A stretch of 64,000 bases of DNA from Piliocolobus tephrosceles. Its lineage: Eukaryota; Chordata; Mammalia; Primates; Cercopithecidae. The stretch spans positions 46,593,552 through 46,657,551 of the forward strand of contig NC_045436.1 in the NCBI RefSeq assembly GCF_002776525.5, given 5' to 3'. Positions 1 to 10,539 of this stretch are shown piece by piece. The notes under the pieces were generated by a model. The model saw only the letters and a program-made list of their open reading frames with translations. It was not told where the DNA came from and did not search any database. Made by a program: the position numbers and the translations under genes. The number at the start of each line of letters is the position of its first letter. The stretch's first letter is position 1.

Positions 1-1634
1 ATTATCTAGTTCAAATTCCTTTTCCTCCTTTGCAGTAGAGTAGCCTGAGGTCTATTGAGAGCAAGTATCTGTCTCACCTGGAATTAGTAGTGCTACTGCT
101 TAGTAGTGCTTTGCTAAAGATTTTGGCTGACACACTCTAAAAATTTATTTATTTGTTACATAATACACTTTTTTGCACCCTTATCTGAGAGCTTCTTCAG
201 ATTGTTTTTTAAATAAAGGAGAAATCTGAACAATTTTCATGTGAGTTTGAAATCTGTAGGCCCTATTAAAGCTTTTTCTTTTTTTTTTTTTTCTTATTGT
301 ATGGGGATTTCAGTGTCAGATATTTAGCGTGAATATTTTGTATCATTTTCTTCTTGCCGTTTAAAAACATTTCTACTCTAATCTCTAGCCCATCCAAAGA
401 CATATTTTGTGTCTTTTTCATTCTTAGAGGTTGCACTGAAGTGATATTTCTGTTTTCTTTTGTGAATGAGATCTTCCAATATAAGGACTGTTTCTTTTGA
501 ATGGGGATTTATCTCAGTGGTTTACAAACTCTTAAAAAACTTTGCAGATTCTGGCTTTTGAAGGTCAAGTACTCTTTGTACAAACAGCATTTCACTGAAT
601 GAGATCTTTGTTAACTTTATTTAGTATTTGTTTCACCTTTAACTTCTCTTGGCAGCTTTATTATGATACATGACAGTTATTTTCTTAGAGGTACCTAAAT
701 CACAGCATTCACATACAGTTTTTTTTTTCTTCATGAAGATTTTCTAAATTTAAAAAGTTTTTGTTTCACTGTCCACTTTTGCATCTTTTATATATGTACT
801 ATTCAGGATTTTGTTTGATTGCAAGAGACAAAAATCCTGGTCAAGAGTTGCTTAAAGTATGGGGGTGTCTTTTTGTTACACAGAAGAAATACAATGTGTA
901 TAAGTTAAGTTACTCAAGCATGTCATCAAATACTATGGCTTTTCCTATATTTCCACTTGACCAACATTTATTGGTTGCTTTTTCCTCATGGTTACAGAAT
1001 AATTGCTAAATAAATTCTATCTAAAACTGAGTGAAGTTTTTCGATTTTGGGTTTGTTTCTCCTTTAAGGAAACAATGAACATTCAGTAAAGTGGGGGATA
1101 GATTTCAGAGGGGGTGTCTTGAAAAGGTGTTTGAGAGGGTGTAGAGATTGGTGAGAACTTTCTTCTTTTTTCCATCCATCTTTTAACTTTTTCTTGCAAC
1201 CCAAGCCTGACCTTTGTACCCAGCTCCCTATCAGAAACAGGAAGCTAATCTCTGGAATATTGATGTCTACTGAAAAGTTGGAAACAGCAAGGTTGGATCT
1301 TAATCGATCATTAAATGAGGACCTTTGGGGTCCAGACTAGGTAATCATAAATGATAAATGTGTCTCACAAAATCCTGTAATATTGCTGTTACCTAGAGCC
1401 CCCTACCATTTGAAGATCTGGTTCAACATGTCCTGAACCACCAGTTTACAGCTTGTGAGAATCTTCTCCTGATTTCTGTGAATTCCTGTGAATTATTAAT
1501 CTTTCTCTCTTTGCTTTTTTGCACTTGAGTTTATACTTCTGCACTTTTTCTTTTAAACATCAAATTTAAAGATGAAGCCAAATTCTCCACAGTTTTTCAG
1601 AAAACTCCAATTCAATGTTTTATGAGCTCAATGT
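1..1634. other. Unassigned AT-rich DNA
   Basis: No coding region or confidently named repeat was recognised here. The stretch has T-rich runs (near 280-293 and 720-729). Its one longer open frame (761-1009, plus strand) has no recognisable motif, low-complexity AT-driven composition and no support as a gene. Diverged old repeats may be hidden in it. Confidence 0.5.
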
Positions 1635-2053
1635 TGATATAGCTTGGATATGTGTCCCCTCCAAATCTCATGTTGAAATTTATCCTCAGTGTTGGAGGTG
1701 GGGTCTGGTGGGATGTGTTTGGGTCATGGAGGTGGATCCCTCGTGAGTGGGCTGGTGCCGTCCCAGTGGTAATAAGTGAGTTCTTGCTCTATTAGCTGAC
1801 ACGAGAGCTGATTCTTTAAGAGCATGACACCCCTCTCCTCTTGCTCCTGCTATCGTCATGTGACATGCTGACTCCTATTCCCCTTCCATCGTAATTTGAA
1901 GCTTTCTGATGTCCTCACAAGAAGCAAATGCTGGTGTCATGCTTCTTGTATAGCCCTGCTGAACTATGAGCTAAATAAACCTTTTTTCCTTATAAGTTAT
2001 GAAATATCAGCCTCAGATATTTCTTTATAGCAACACAAAAACAGACTAAGACT
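1635..2053 (+). mobile_element. MST-type solo LTR (ERVL-MaLR)
   Basis: The segment starts TGATATAGCTTGGATATGTG and ends with the MaLR-typical block around ACAGACTAAG. In between come the standard MST landmarks in order: CCAAATCTCATGTTGAA, a GGTGGGGTCTGGTGGGA block, GTGAGTTCTTGCTCT, and AGCTAAATAAACC, which is the polyadenylation-signal region of the LTR. Length (about 420 bp) fits a complete solo LTR. MST LTRs are non-autonomous relatives of ERV-L active in early primates. The exact subfamily cannot be set by eye. No flanking 5-bp duplication was convincing. Confidence 0.85.
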
Positions 2054-2579
2054 ATTTACTATAGGTCTTAGGGACTTTAATATCTATGACTTAGCCTTAT
2101 ATCATCTTCTGGCCTCATGCTTGATACTGCACGGTCCTCTACAAGTCCTCAATCAAACTGGGAAATTAATTCAGGCTCCTACCTCATCTGCTTTTGTGGG
2201 GAACAGTCTCACCAGGCAAGCCCTTTTCCCAGATTTCCACAAATATTTGAAAATAAATCATTCTGTAAATTGATAAATCTATTAGCCAGAGATATTTTTG
2301 TTGATTTTGATAGAAGCCAAACTCAAAGTAATTAGGGAAAAATGGGAATTTATTAACTCATAACACTGAAATATCTAGATACAACATTGCCTTAGTCACA
2401 GTTTGAGACAAATCAGAAAAAAAATATATTCTTGATATGACCATGAGAGTTCCTTTTCCTAGTATTGCTTCACTCACAGACAGGCTATATTTTTGTTTGT
2501 TTTTTGTTTGTTTCATATGGTTTTATTTTAAAATTATATTTCTTGAAATTGTTTATATTTGTTGGATTTTATGATAGTT
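2054..2579. other. Unassigned DNA between MST LTR and MIR
   Basis: No gene or repeat family recognised. It carries a short plus-strand open frame at 2117-2335 without recognisable features and a T/G-rich stretch near 2490-2530. Confidence 0.45.
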
Positions 2580-2735
2580 GGGAGTCTCACAAGTTTTCTA
2601 CCACAGATCATTTAGCCCCAGGACCTGCTATTGACTAACTGTGTGGTCTGGATCAAGTCACTTAACCATATCTGTTAAATGGGAATAATATTATTAGTCT
2701 CAGAGGATTTTTAAAAGATTAAATGAGTTGATTCA
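2580..2735 (+). repeat. MIR SINE remnant
   Basis: It keeps the MIR core and tail order: GACTAACTGTGTGGTCTGG, CAAGTCACTTAACC, CTGTTAAATGGGAATAATA and GATTAAATGAGTTGAT. In a MIR these correspond to the motifs read as loss of consumer-tRNA-like head, GTGACCTTGGGCAAGT, CTCATCTGTAAAATGGG and GGATTAAATGAG. MIRs are tRNA-derived SINEs mobilised by L2 before the eutherian radiation, so this is among the oldest layers of the window. Confidence 0.75.
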
Positions 2736-2751
2736 TGTCTTAGTTTTCTTA

Positions 2752-5660
2752 AAGTTTTAAATTTTTTTATGGATATACAGTAGGTATATATGTATTTATG
2801 GGGTACCTGAGATATTTTGATATAGGCCAACAATGTGTAATAATCACATCAAGGTAAATGTGGTATCCATCACCTCAAGCATTTATCATTTCTTCATGTT
2901 ATAAATATCCCAATTACACTCTATTAGTTATTTTAAAACGTAGAATAGATTACTGTTGACTGTAGTGACCCTGTTGTGCTCTTAAATATTAGACCTTATT
3001 CATTCTATCTAACTATATTGTTTGTGCCCATTAACCATCCCCACTTCCTCCCCATCTACTATCCTTCCCAATCTCTGCTAGCTATAATTCTACTGTCTAT
3101 CTCCATGAGTTCAACTGTTTTAATTTTTAGCTCTCATGTATAAATGAGAACATGCAAAGTTTGTCTTTCAATGCCTGGCTTATTTCACTTAATATGAAGA
3201 CTTTCAGTTCCATCCCTGTTGTTACAAATAACAAGATCTCATTCTTTTTAATGACTGAATAGTACTCTATTATGTATATGTACCACAAATTTCCTTAACC
3301 ATTTGTTTGTTGATGGCTACTTAGGTTCCTTCCAAATCTTGGCTATTGTGAATAGTGCTGCAATAGACATGGGGATGCAGATATCTTTGTTATACTTATT
3401 TCCTTTCTTTTGGGTATATACCTAGCAGTGGGATTGCTAAATCATATGATAGTTCTTATTTTAGATTTTTGAGGAACCTCTATACTGTTCTCCAGTGACC
3501 GTACTACTAGGTTACATTCCCACCAACAGTATGTGAGGGTTTCCTTTTCTCCATATCCTCACTAATATTTGTTATTGCCTGTCTTTTGGATCAAAGCCAT
3601 TTTAACTGGAGGGAGCTGATATCTCATCGTAGTTGTGATTTGCATTTCTCAGATGCTCAATGATGTTGAGCACTTTTTGAAAATACCTGTTGCCATTTGT
3701 ATGTCTTCTTTTGAGAAATCAAATTTTAAAATAAGATTATTAGATATTTTTTCCTATGGAGTTGCTTGAGCTCCTTATATATTCTGGTAATTAATCCCTT
3801 GTCAGATGGACAATTTGCAAATACGTTTTTCCATTCTGTGGGTTGTTGTTGATTGTTTCCTTTGCTTTACAGAAGCTTTTTAACTTGATGTGGTCCCATT
3901 TGTCCATTTTTGCTTTGATTTCCTGTGCTTATGGGGTATAACTCAAGAAATCTTTGCTTTGACCAATGTCCTTGAGAGTTTCCCTAATGTTTCTTTTAGT
4001 AGTTTCATAGTTTAAGGTCTTAGATTTAAGTATTTAATCTATTTTGATTTTATTTTCATATATGGTGAGATATAAGGTTCTAGTTTCATTCTTCTGTGTA
4101 TGGCTATCCAGTTTTTCCAGCACCATTTATTGAAGAGGCCGTCATTTCCCTAAGGTCCTTGGCATCCTTGTTAAAAATAAGTTCACTATAACTATATGGA
4201 TTTATTTCTGGTTTCTCTAGTCTGTTCCATTTGTCAGTGTGCCTGTTTTTATGCAAGTATCATGTGGTTTTGGTTACCATAATTCTGTAGCATAATTTGA
4301 AGTCAGGGAATGTGATTCCTCCAGTTTTGTTCTTTTTGCTGAGGATGGCTTTGGCTATACTGGGTCTTTTGCGGTTCCATACAAATTTTAAGATTATTTT
4401 TCCTATTCCTGTGAAGAATGCCATTAGTATGTTGATAGGAATTGCATCAAATATGCATATTGTTTTGGGTAGTATGGACATTTGAACAATATTGATTCTT
4501 CCAACCCATGAATATGAGATGTGGTTCCATTTTTTTGTGTCCGCTTCAATTTCTTTCATCAGTGTCTTATAGTTTTTATTATACAGATTTTTCACTTCTT
4601 TGGATAAGTTTATTCCTAGGTATTTTTATCTTATTTTTCGCTATTGTGAATTAAATTACTTTATTCATTTCATATTCAGATGATTCACTGTTGGCACATA
4701 AAAATGGTACTGATTTTTGTGTGTTGATTTTGTATCCTTCAACTTTACTGAATTTGTTTAACAATTTTAAGTTTTTCTTTTTTCTGGTGGAATCTTTAGG
4801 ATTTTCTAAATATGAGATCATCTCATCTGCAAACAAAGATAATTTGATGTCTCCTTTTCCAATTTGGGTACCCTTTATTTCTTTCTCTTGTCTGATTGCC
4901 CTAGCCAGGACTTCCAGTACTGCATTCAATGATAGTGGTGAAAATGAGCATCCTTCTCTTGTTCCAAATGTTAGAGGAAAGTTTTTTTTTTCATTCAGTA
5001 TAATACTAGCTGTAGGCATATTGTATATGGCTTTTATTATGTTGAGGTATGTTCCTTCTATTCCCAGTTTTTGAGGGATTTTTATTATGAAGGGATATTA
5101 AATTTTATCAAATGCTCTGTCAACATTAATTGAAATGATCATGTGGTTTTTGTCCTTCATTCTGTTGATATGATGTATCACGTTGATTGATTTGCATATG
5201 TTGAACTATCCTTGCATCCCTGGGATAAATCCCTCTTGGCCATGATAGATGATCTTTATAATGAGTTCTTGAATTCAGTTTGCTAGTATTTTGATGAGGA
5301 TTTTTACATAAATGCTCATCAGGGATATTGGCCTGTAGTTTCTTTTTCTGATGTGTCATTATCATGTTTTGGTATCAGGGTAATACTGGCCTCATAGAAT
5401 GAGTTTTGAAGTATTCCCTTTTCCTCCACTTTTTGAAAAAACTTGAGTAGGAGTGGTATTAGTTCTTATTTAAATGTTTATTAAAATTCAGCAGTGAAGC
5501 TATTGAGTTCTGGCTTTTCCTTATTGGGAGACTTTTTATTATGACTTTGATTTCATTACTTGTTATTGGTCTATTTGGGTTTTAGAATTCCTCATGATTC
5601 AATCTTGGTAGGTGGTATGTGTCTAGGAATTTATCAATTTCTTCTAGGCTTCCCAGTTCT
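2752..5660 (-). mobile_element. L1 fragment A (3' UTR to mid ORF2), L1MA/L1PB-like
   Basis: Read on the minus strand this is the 3' half of an L1. The low-coordinate end is a T-rich start followed by the typical antisense 3' UTR words (TATGGGGTACCTGAGATATT, CATCACCTCAAGCATTTATC). Then come the ORF2 C-terminal region (TGGCTATTGTGAATAGTGCTG, near 3342) and the reverse-transcriptase region up to about 5660. The 3' UTR type suggests an L1MA or L1PB age class. The endonuclease part and everything upstream are missing from this piece. The next sequence (5672 on) repeats the same ORF2 region, so it belongs to a different L1 copy. Confidence 0.88.
4260..5019 (-). pseudogene. L1 ORF2 reverse-transcriptase remnant
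   Basis: Two minus-strand open pieces (4651-5019 and 4260-4595) carry recognisable L1 ORF2p sequence: the RT active-site segment, the N-P-K-D-S-T-R-K stretch downstream of it, and the region ending in ITFPDFKLCYR. The catalytic FADD box reads FADE: codon 4822-4824 on the minus strand is GAG, so the second catalytic aspartate is replaced by glutamate. Stops and frameshifts elsewhere remove any chance of a full 1275-residue protein. It is a dead retrotransposon polymerase and has no host function visible here. Confidence 0.85.
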
Positions 5661-5671
5661 CCAGGGGAATG

Positions 5672-6869
5672 ATCCCAGCTTTTGTTCATTCAGTATGATG
5701 TTGGCTGTGGGTTTGTTATAGACGGCTCAGTATTCAAGTATAAGAAGGTTATATAAGCAGAATCATCCCAAATAAGACTACCTCAAGACATTTAATAAGC
5801 AAACTCCCAAAGATCAAGGATAAAGAAAGGATAATAAAATCTGTAGCAGAAAAGAAACAAATAACATAGAAAGGAACTCTAGTATGTCTGGCAGCAGACT
5901 TCTCAGTGGAAATCTTACAAGCCAAGACAGAGTGACATGACATATTTAAAGTGCTGAAAAAAAAAGAAGTTTTATCATAGAAAAATATATCCAGTAAAAT
6001 TATTCTTCAAACATGAAGGAGATGTTGGATTTTTATCAAAGGCTTTTTCTGTATGTACTGAGATGATCATAGGGTTTTTGTTTTTAATTTTTTTTAATAT
6101 GGTGAGTCATATTGATTTATGTGGAATCAACTTTGCATCCCAGAGTTAAAGCCTACTTGATTGTGGTGGGTTGACTTTTTGATGTTTTGTTGGATCCAGT
6201 TCCCTAGCACTTTGTTGAGGATTTTTGTGTCCATGTTGAGGAATTCAGCCATTTCCTCTAGATTTTCTAAAATGTGTGCATAGAGGTGTTCATAATAGTC
6301 TCTGGGGATCTTTTAATTTCTGTGAGATCAGTTGTGATGCCATCTTAGTTATTTCTGATTGTTCTTATTTGGATCTTCTTTTTATTTGTTAGTCTAGCTA
6401 ATCAGCTATCAATGTTGCTTATTCTTTTGACAAACCAACTCTTAATTTCATCGATCTTTTGTATGGATTTCTGTGTCTCAATTTCATTCAGTTCATCTCT
6501 GATTTTAGCTATTTATTTTCCTCTACTAGCTTTGGTGTTGAATTATTCATTTTCTTCTAATTCCTCTACTTGTGATGTTAGGTCATCATCACACCTTGAT
6601 GTGAAGGCATTTTAGTACTATAAATTTTCCTCTTAGCACTGCTTTAGCTGCATCCCAAAGGTTTTGGCAGGTTGCATCTCTATTTTCATTAATTATGTAT
6701 GTATGTTTTTGATTCTACCTTAATTTTATTGTTCATTCAAGAGTTATTCAGAAGCAAGTTGTTTAAGTTTCATGGTTTTGTGTAGTTTTGAGAGATCTTC
6801 TTGGTATTGATTTCCATTTTTATTGCACTATGGTCTGAGTATATGCTTGTTATGATTTTGAATTTTTTG
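5672..6869 (-). mobile_element. L1 fragment B (ORF2 RT and linker), interrupted
   Basis: Minus-strand L1 ORF2 starts again with TTCATTCAGTATGATGTTGG (about 5687), the same ORF2 position already seen near 4993 in fragment A, so this is a second L1. It breaks off at about 5727 and resumes near 6011 (ATTTTTATCAAAGGC). It then runs through the RT N-terminal region and the linker (TTCATTCAAGAGTTATTCAG near 6733) until the MaLR LTR fragment. The interior 5728-6010 is L1 sequence in the opposite sense. Confidence 0.8.
5728..6010 (+). mobile_element. Inverted L1 ORF1 segment inside fragment B
   Basis: On the plus strand this is the C-terminal part of old-type L1 ORF1: CAGTATTCAAGTATAAG, AAAGATCAAGGATAAAGAAA, CTGGCAGCAGACTTCTCAGT, CATATTTAAAGTGCTGAA and AACATGAAGGAGAT in the expected order. 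It has no poly-A tail and no target-site duplication. At its right edge the ORF1 word CATGAAGGAGA overlaps the ORF2 antisense word CATGAAGG-ATGTTG, so the junction sits in microhomology. Confidence 0.78.
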
Positions 6870-7068
6870 AAAGAGAGAGCTTGTGCAGAGGAACTCCCAT
6901 TTTTAAAACCATTAGATCTCACGAGACCCATTCACTATCATGAAAACATCATGGAAAAGACCTGCTCTCATGATTTAATCATCTCCCACTGGGTACTCCC
7001 ACAATATGTGGGAATTACGGGAGCTACAAGATGAGATTTGGGTGGGGACACAGAGCCAAACCATATCA
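6870..7068 (-). mobile_element. Truncated MST/THE1-type LTR
   Basis: Reverse-oriented MaLR LTR: CATTAGATCTCACGAGACCC, CACTATCATGAAAACA, CATGATTTAATCATCTCCCA, GATGAGATTTGGGTGGGGAC and the terminal CCATATCA, which is the complement of the TGATATGG start. Only the first ~200 bp of the LTR (its 5' half) are present. The 3' half is missing at the 6870 side. Confidence 0.82.
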
Positions 7069-7283
7069 GTTCCCAAAGTCCATTTTGTCATTCTTAGGCT
7101 TTTACATCCTCATAGCCTAGCTCCCACTTATGAGTGAGAACATACGATGTTTGATTTTCCATTCATGAGTTACTTCACTAGAACAATAATCTCCAATTCC
7201 ATCCTGGTTGCTGTGAATGCCATTAATTCTTTCCTTTTTATGGCTGAGTAGTTTCCCATTGTGTGTGTATATTTTTTTCATTT
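7069..7283 (-). mobile_element. L1 3' UTR / ORF2 end fragment
   Basis: Antisense L1PA/L1PB-like 3' region: CCCAAAGTCCATT, CATCCTCATAGCCTAGCTCC, CTTATGAGTGAGAACATACG and TTTTTATGGCTGAGTAG. It abuts an L1 ORF2 segment of opposite sense at about 7284. Confidence 0.78.
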
Positions 7284-7558
7284 AGCTGGGACTTAATTAA
7301 ACTAAAGAGCTTTTGCACAGCGAAAGGAACAGTCAGCAAAGTAAACAACCCACAGAATGGGAGAAAATCTTTACAATCTGTGTATCTGACAAAGGACTAA
7401 TATCTAGAATCTATAATGAACTCAAGCAAATTGGCAAACAGAAAACAAACAATTACACTAAAAAGTAGGTTAAGGACATAAATAGACAATTCTCAAAAGA
7501 AGATATACAAATGGCCAATATACATATGAAAAAAAGCTCAACATCACTAATGTTTCTA
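7284..7558 (+). mobile_element. L1 ORF2 C-terminal segment, inverted relative to neighbours
   Basis: Plus-strand L1 ORF2: AAACTAAAGAGCTTTTGCAC, AAACAACCCACAGAATGGGA, GACAAAGGACTAATATC and TTCTCAAAAGAAGATATACA. Read from the minus strand, this inverted 5' segment precedes the forward 3' segment at 7069-7283. That is the layout produced by twin priming during L1 insertion. Confidence 0.8.
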
Positions 7559-7696
7559 TGTCTTGCACTCCCTTAAAGACCTTTCATAATGGTGGTCTGT
7601 TGGTAATAAATTCCCTTAGTGCTTGCTTGTCTGAGGATTTTATTTCTCCTTCACTTATGAAGTTTGGTTTCACAGGATATAATATCTTTGGCTAAA

Positions 7697-7699
7697 ATT

Positions 7700-7743
<44 letters not shown>

Positions 7744-7756
7744 TNNNNNNNNNNTT

Positions 7757-7800
<44 letters not shown>

Positions 7801-7803
7801 TTT
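7697..7803 (+). repeat. (TTTC)n microsatellite with a 10-N gap
   Basis: A tetranucleotide tract of TTTC/CTTT units is interrupted at 7745-7754 by ten N. The visible units on both sides are uninterrupted, so the true length is unknown. The Ns mark an unresolved assembly or sequencing gap and not a natural break. Confidence 0.97.
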
Positions 7804-8139
7804 TAAGAGTGCTGAAATAGGTGCCCAATCTCTTCTTGTTTGTGGAGTTTGTGGAGTTTCTTCTGAGATTTCTGCTTCTAGCCTGATGGGATTCTTTTTG
7901 TAAGTGAACTGACAGTTTTCTACTGCTGCCTTTAAGGTTTTTTCTTCTGCATTGACCTTAGTAAATCTGATGACTATGTGCCTTGGGTACGGTTGTCTTA
8001 TGTAGTATCTTAAAGAATCTGTTCTATTTCTTGAATTTGTATGACCTCATCTTTAGCAAGTTTAGGGAAATTTTCACAGACTATATCCTCAAATATGTTT
8101 TCCAAGTTGCTTATCCTCTCTTTTCCTCTCACTCAAGAA

Positions 8140-8415
8140 TGCCAACGAGTCACATCTGTAATCCTAGCACTTTGGGAGGCCGAGGAGGGCAGATCATGAG
8201 GTCAGGAGATCGAGACCATCCTAGCCAACGTGGTGAAACCCCATCTCTACTAAAAATACAAAAAAAAATTAGCTGGGCATGGTGGCATGTGCCTGTAATC
8301 CCAGCCACTTGGGAGGCTGAGGCAGGAAAAGCGCTTGACCCAAGAGTCAGAAGTTGCAGTGAGCCCAGACTGCACCACAGCACTCCAGTCTGGTGACAGA
8401 GTGAGACTCCATCTC

Positions 8416-8444
<29 letters not shown>
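8140..8444 (+). mobile_element. Alu element, plus strand
   Basis: Full dimeric Alu layout: GTAATCCTAGCACTTTGGGA, a left-arm end at AAAATACAAAAAAAAATTAG, right-arm GCCTGTAATCCCAGCCACTT, GAGTGAGACTCCATCTC and a pure A tail of about 29 bases to 8444. The 5' edge is diverged, which blurs the exact start. Diagnostic positions suggest an AluS or AluY age class, but I cannot separate these by eye. It is inserted into L1 5' sequence. Confidence 0.93.
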
Positions 8445-8446
<2 letters not shown>

Positions 8447-9785
8447 CTCTTTACATAATCTCATTTCTTTAAAGTTTTGTTTATTTTTAAAATTCTTTTT
8501 TCATTACTTTTGTCTGAGTTGATTTGAAGAACTGGTCTTCAAGCTCTGAGATTCTTCTTTTCAACTTGAACTATTCTGTTGTTGACACTTGTGATTGTAT
8601 TGTGAAATTCTTGAAGTGATTTTCTTTTCAATTCCAGAAGTTCACAGTTTGATTCTTTGTTAAAATGACTATTTCATCTTTCAGCTTCTAGGTTGTTTTA
8701 CTAAGTTCCTTGGATTGGGTATCAACTTTCTCCTTTATCCCAATGAGCTTCTATGCCATTCCATTTTGAAATCTATGTCTGTCATTTCATTCATCTCAAT
8801 CTTGCCAAGAATCATTTCTGGGGGACTAGTGTGTTTGATGATAAGAGGGCACACCAGCTTTTTGAGTTGCCAGAGTTCTTGTATTGATACTCTCTCATGT
8901 GTGAGGGCTGGTCTTCCTTTAACTGTGATGTAAATTGAGTATAGTCAGTAGGCTTCATTTCTGGGTGTTTCCAGAGTGCTAGAACTTTGTGTAGAATCTT
9001 TATTTGTGGCTGGATCTTTGCTTTGGTGCTCAAGAGTGTTGGCTGACAGATAGGCTCCTAATGAACTGCATGGCTGTTTTGTTTTGGCTTCGTTGGCAGT
9101 AATGCTCTGTGGTGTGGGAGGAGCAAGATGACACCTTCAGCTGATTCACTCCTGGGACTTGGAGGACCCCTTTCCAATCACTGACTCCATCCTCAAGTTT
9201 CTTTTGTTAGGTGTTCTGGAAGATGGGACTCCCTTAGGCAGGGCCTGCAGTTGGCAGACAGACTGTACTCTTCCCGGGCCAGCCATGGGGAGGGAGACAC
9301 ACCCTGCTTTTCTGCTGGCCTGCAAACCTAGGAATCTCACCCCTCTTTGTGGTCTAAGAGTGAGAGCTCACCACTGCTTGGACACTACCCAAGCTAGCAA
9401 GTCTCACCTAGGAGCAGTGTTAATGTGTGAAGTCACCTAACCCACCACTTGTGGGCTCTAGCATGCATGGCCTGCTTGGTTGTAAGTGGTGGGTGTGGGT
9501 GGAGTCACCCATCTTGCCATCTGGATGTTTGCTGGGAGTAGCTTTCAGGAGTATAGCCTCTGTCATGTTCAGTAGTGGAAATACTAAAAATATAAACTAA
9601 CACAAAATAAGCTAAATGTTTATACCAGTGGTCAAAGAATAGGCTTACACTAATAATGAAACTAGAAGGAGAGATCCTTTTCTTGCAGCTTCCTTTTTAT
9701 GAAAGCATGGGTTTGACTGAAGTGTATGTGTGTAACTTAGAAATTAAAGATGGCTTATAATAGTAGAAAATTATACCTTATATTT

Positions 9786-10065
9786 TTCATATATTTTCTT
9801 TTAAATTTTAGAGACATGATCCTGCTCTGTCTCCCAGGCTGGAGTGCCATGGCATGATTATAGCTCGCTGTAAACTTGAACTCCTTAGCTCAAGCAGTTC
9901 TCTTGCTGCAGCCTCCCTAGTAGCTGGGTGATGACACCTAGCTAATTTTTTAATATTTTTGTGGAGACAGAAGTTTCACTATTTTGCCTAGCTTGACCTC
10001 AAATGATCCTCCCACCTCAACCTCCCAAAACACTGGGATTAAGGAGTGAACCACCATGTCTGGCC
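9786..10065 (-). mobile_element. Old Alu (AluJ-like), minus strand
   Basis: Antisense Alu: AGAGACATGATCCTGCTCTGTC, CCCAGGCTGGAGTGCCATGG, CTCAAGCAGTTCTCTTGCTG, TAGCTGGGTGATGACA, a middle AT-rich linker, then CCTCCCAAAACACTGGGATT and ACCACCATGTCTGGCC. High divergence and the CTCAAGCAGTTC-type left arm suggest AluJ. The poly-T start is eroded. Confidence 0.9.
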
Positions 10066-10500
10066 TGGTGTGCGTGTTCTTGATTCCTTTTATTGGTAGC
10101 TTGGTTCTCTGAGACTCACAGCATTGTTGTTTAGTGTTCATAGAAATCTTCTACAGCCAGCATCTGGAGAACTAAACCCTTCCAATACTGTGCCTTTAGC
10201 TCGAGCTGATCCATTCACACATTATGTGTCCAATGCACAATAATTGTCCTGGAACTTTGCTTCTTTACTGCATCCTGCTACGTTCTGTGCTTACCTGACC
10301 CCTGAACTCTTGGCTTCACATCCTGTTTCTTTTGTTGTGCTTGATCTTGGACATCATGCATGATTTAGTTTCTTTCTGAAACTCTCAGCACAGCACTCTG
10401 CTTATTTTATTTAAGTTAGCCGCAGAGTCTTTTAATTTCCAATTGTCCCTAATAATCTGAGCCCAGAAGATCCAGCTGAGCTACCAACAGATGCTATTGC
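10066..10500. other. Unassigned DNA between Alu and L1 5' region
   Basis: No gene or repeat recognised. The composition is more balanced than the flanks. It separates a minus-strand L1 5' end (about 9600) from a plus-strand L1 5' region (about 10500). Confidence 0.4.
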
Positions 10501-10539
10501 CAGATATATAACTAGTATTGTTATGTGCATAACTCCCTG

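Larger units (their letters stand above)
7559..9600 (-). mobile_element. L1 ORF1 and 5' region, old type, minus strand
   Basis: Antisense ORF1 words (GAGGATTTTATTTCTCCTTCA, ACAGGATATAATATCTTTGGC) lie on the left. Upstream ORF1 and leader sequence follow to about 9050, then GC-richer 5' UTR-like sequence to about 9600. The element is split by a (TTTC)n tract at 7697-7803 and by an Alu at 8140-8444. It may be the 5' portion of the same L1 as fragment B, since the orientation and age look alike. If so, the endonuclease region is missing between them. Confidence 0.68.

Noticed and set aside
4691..5074. Plus-strand open frame of 127 codons
   Set aside because: It is the shadow of the minus-strand L1 ORF2 reverse-transcriptase region, which matches the L1 protein in the opposite sense.
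8150..8396. Open frames on both strands (137 and 77 codons)
   Set aside because: They are translations of an Alu, recognisable by SNPSTLGGRGGQI-type text, and do not indicate a gene.
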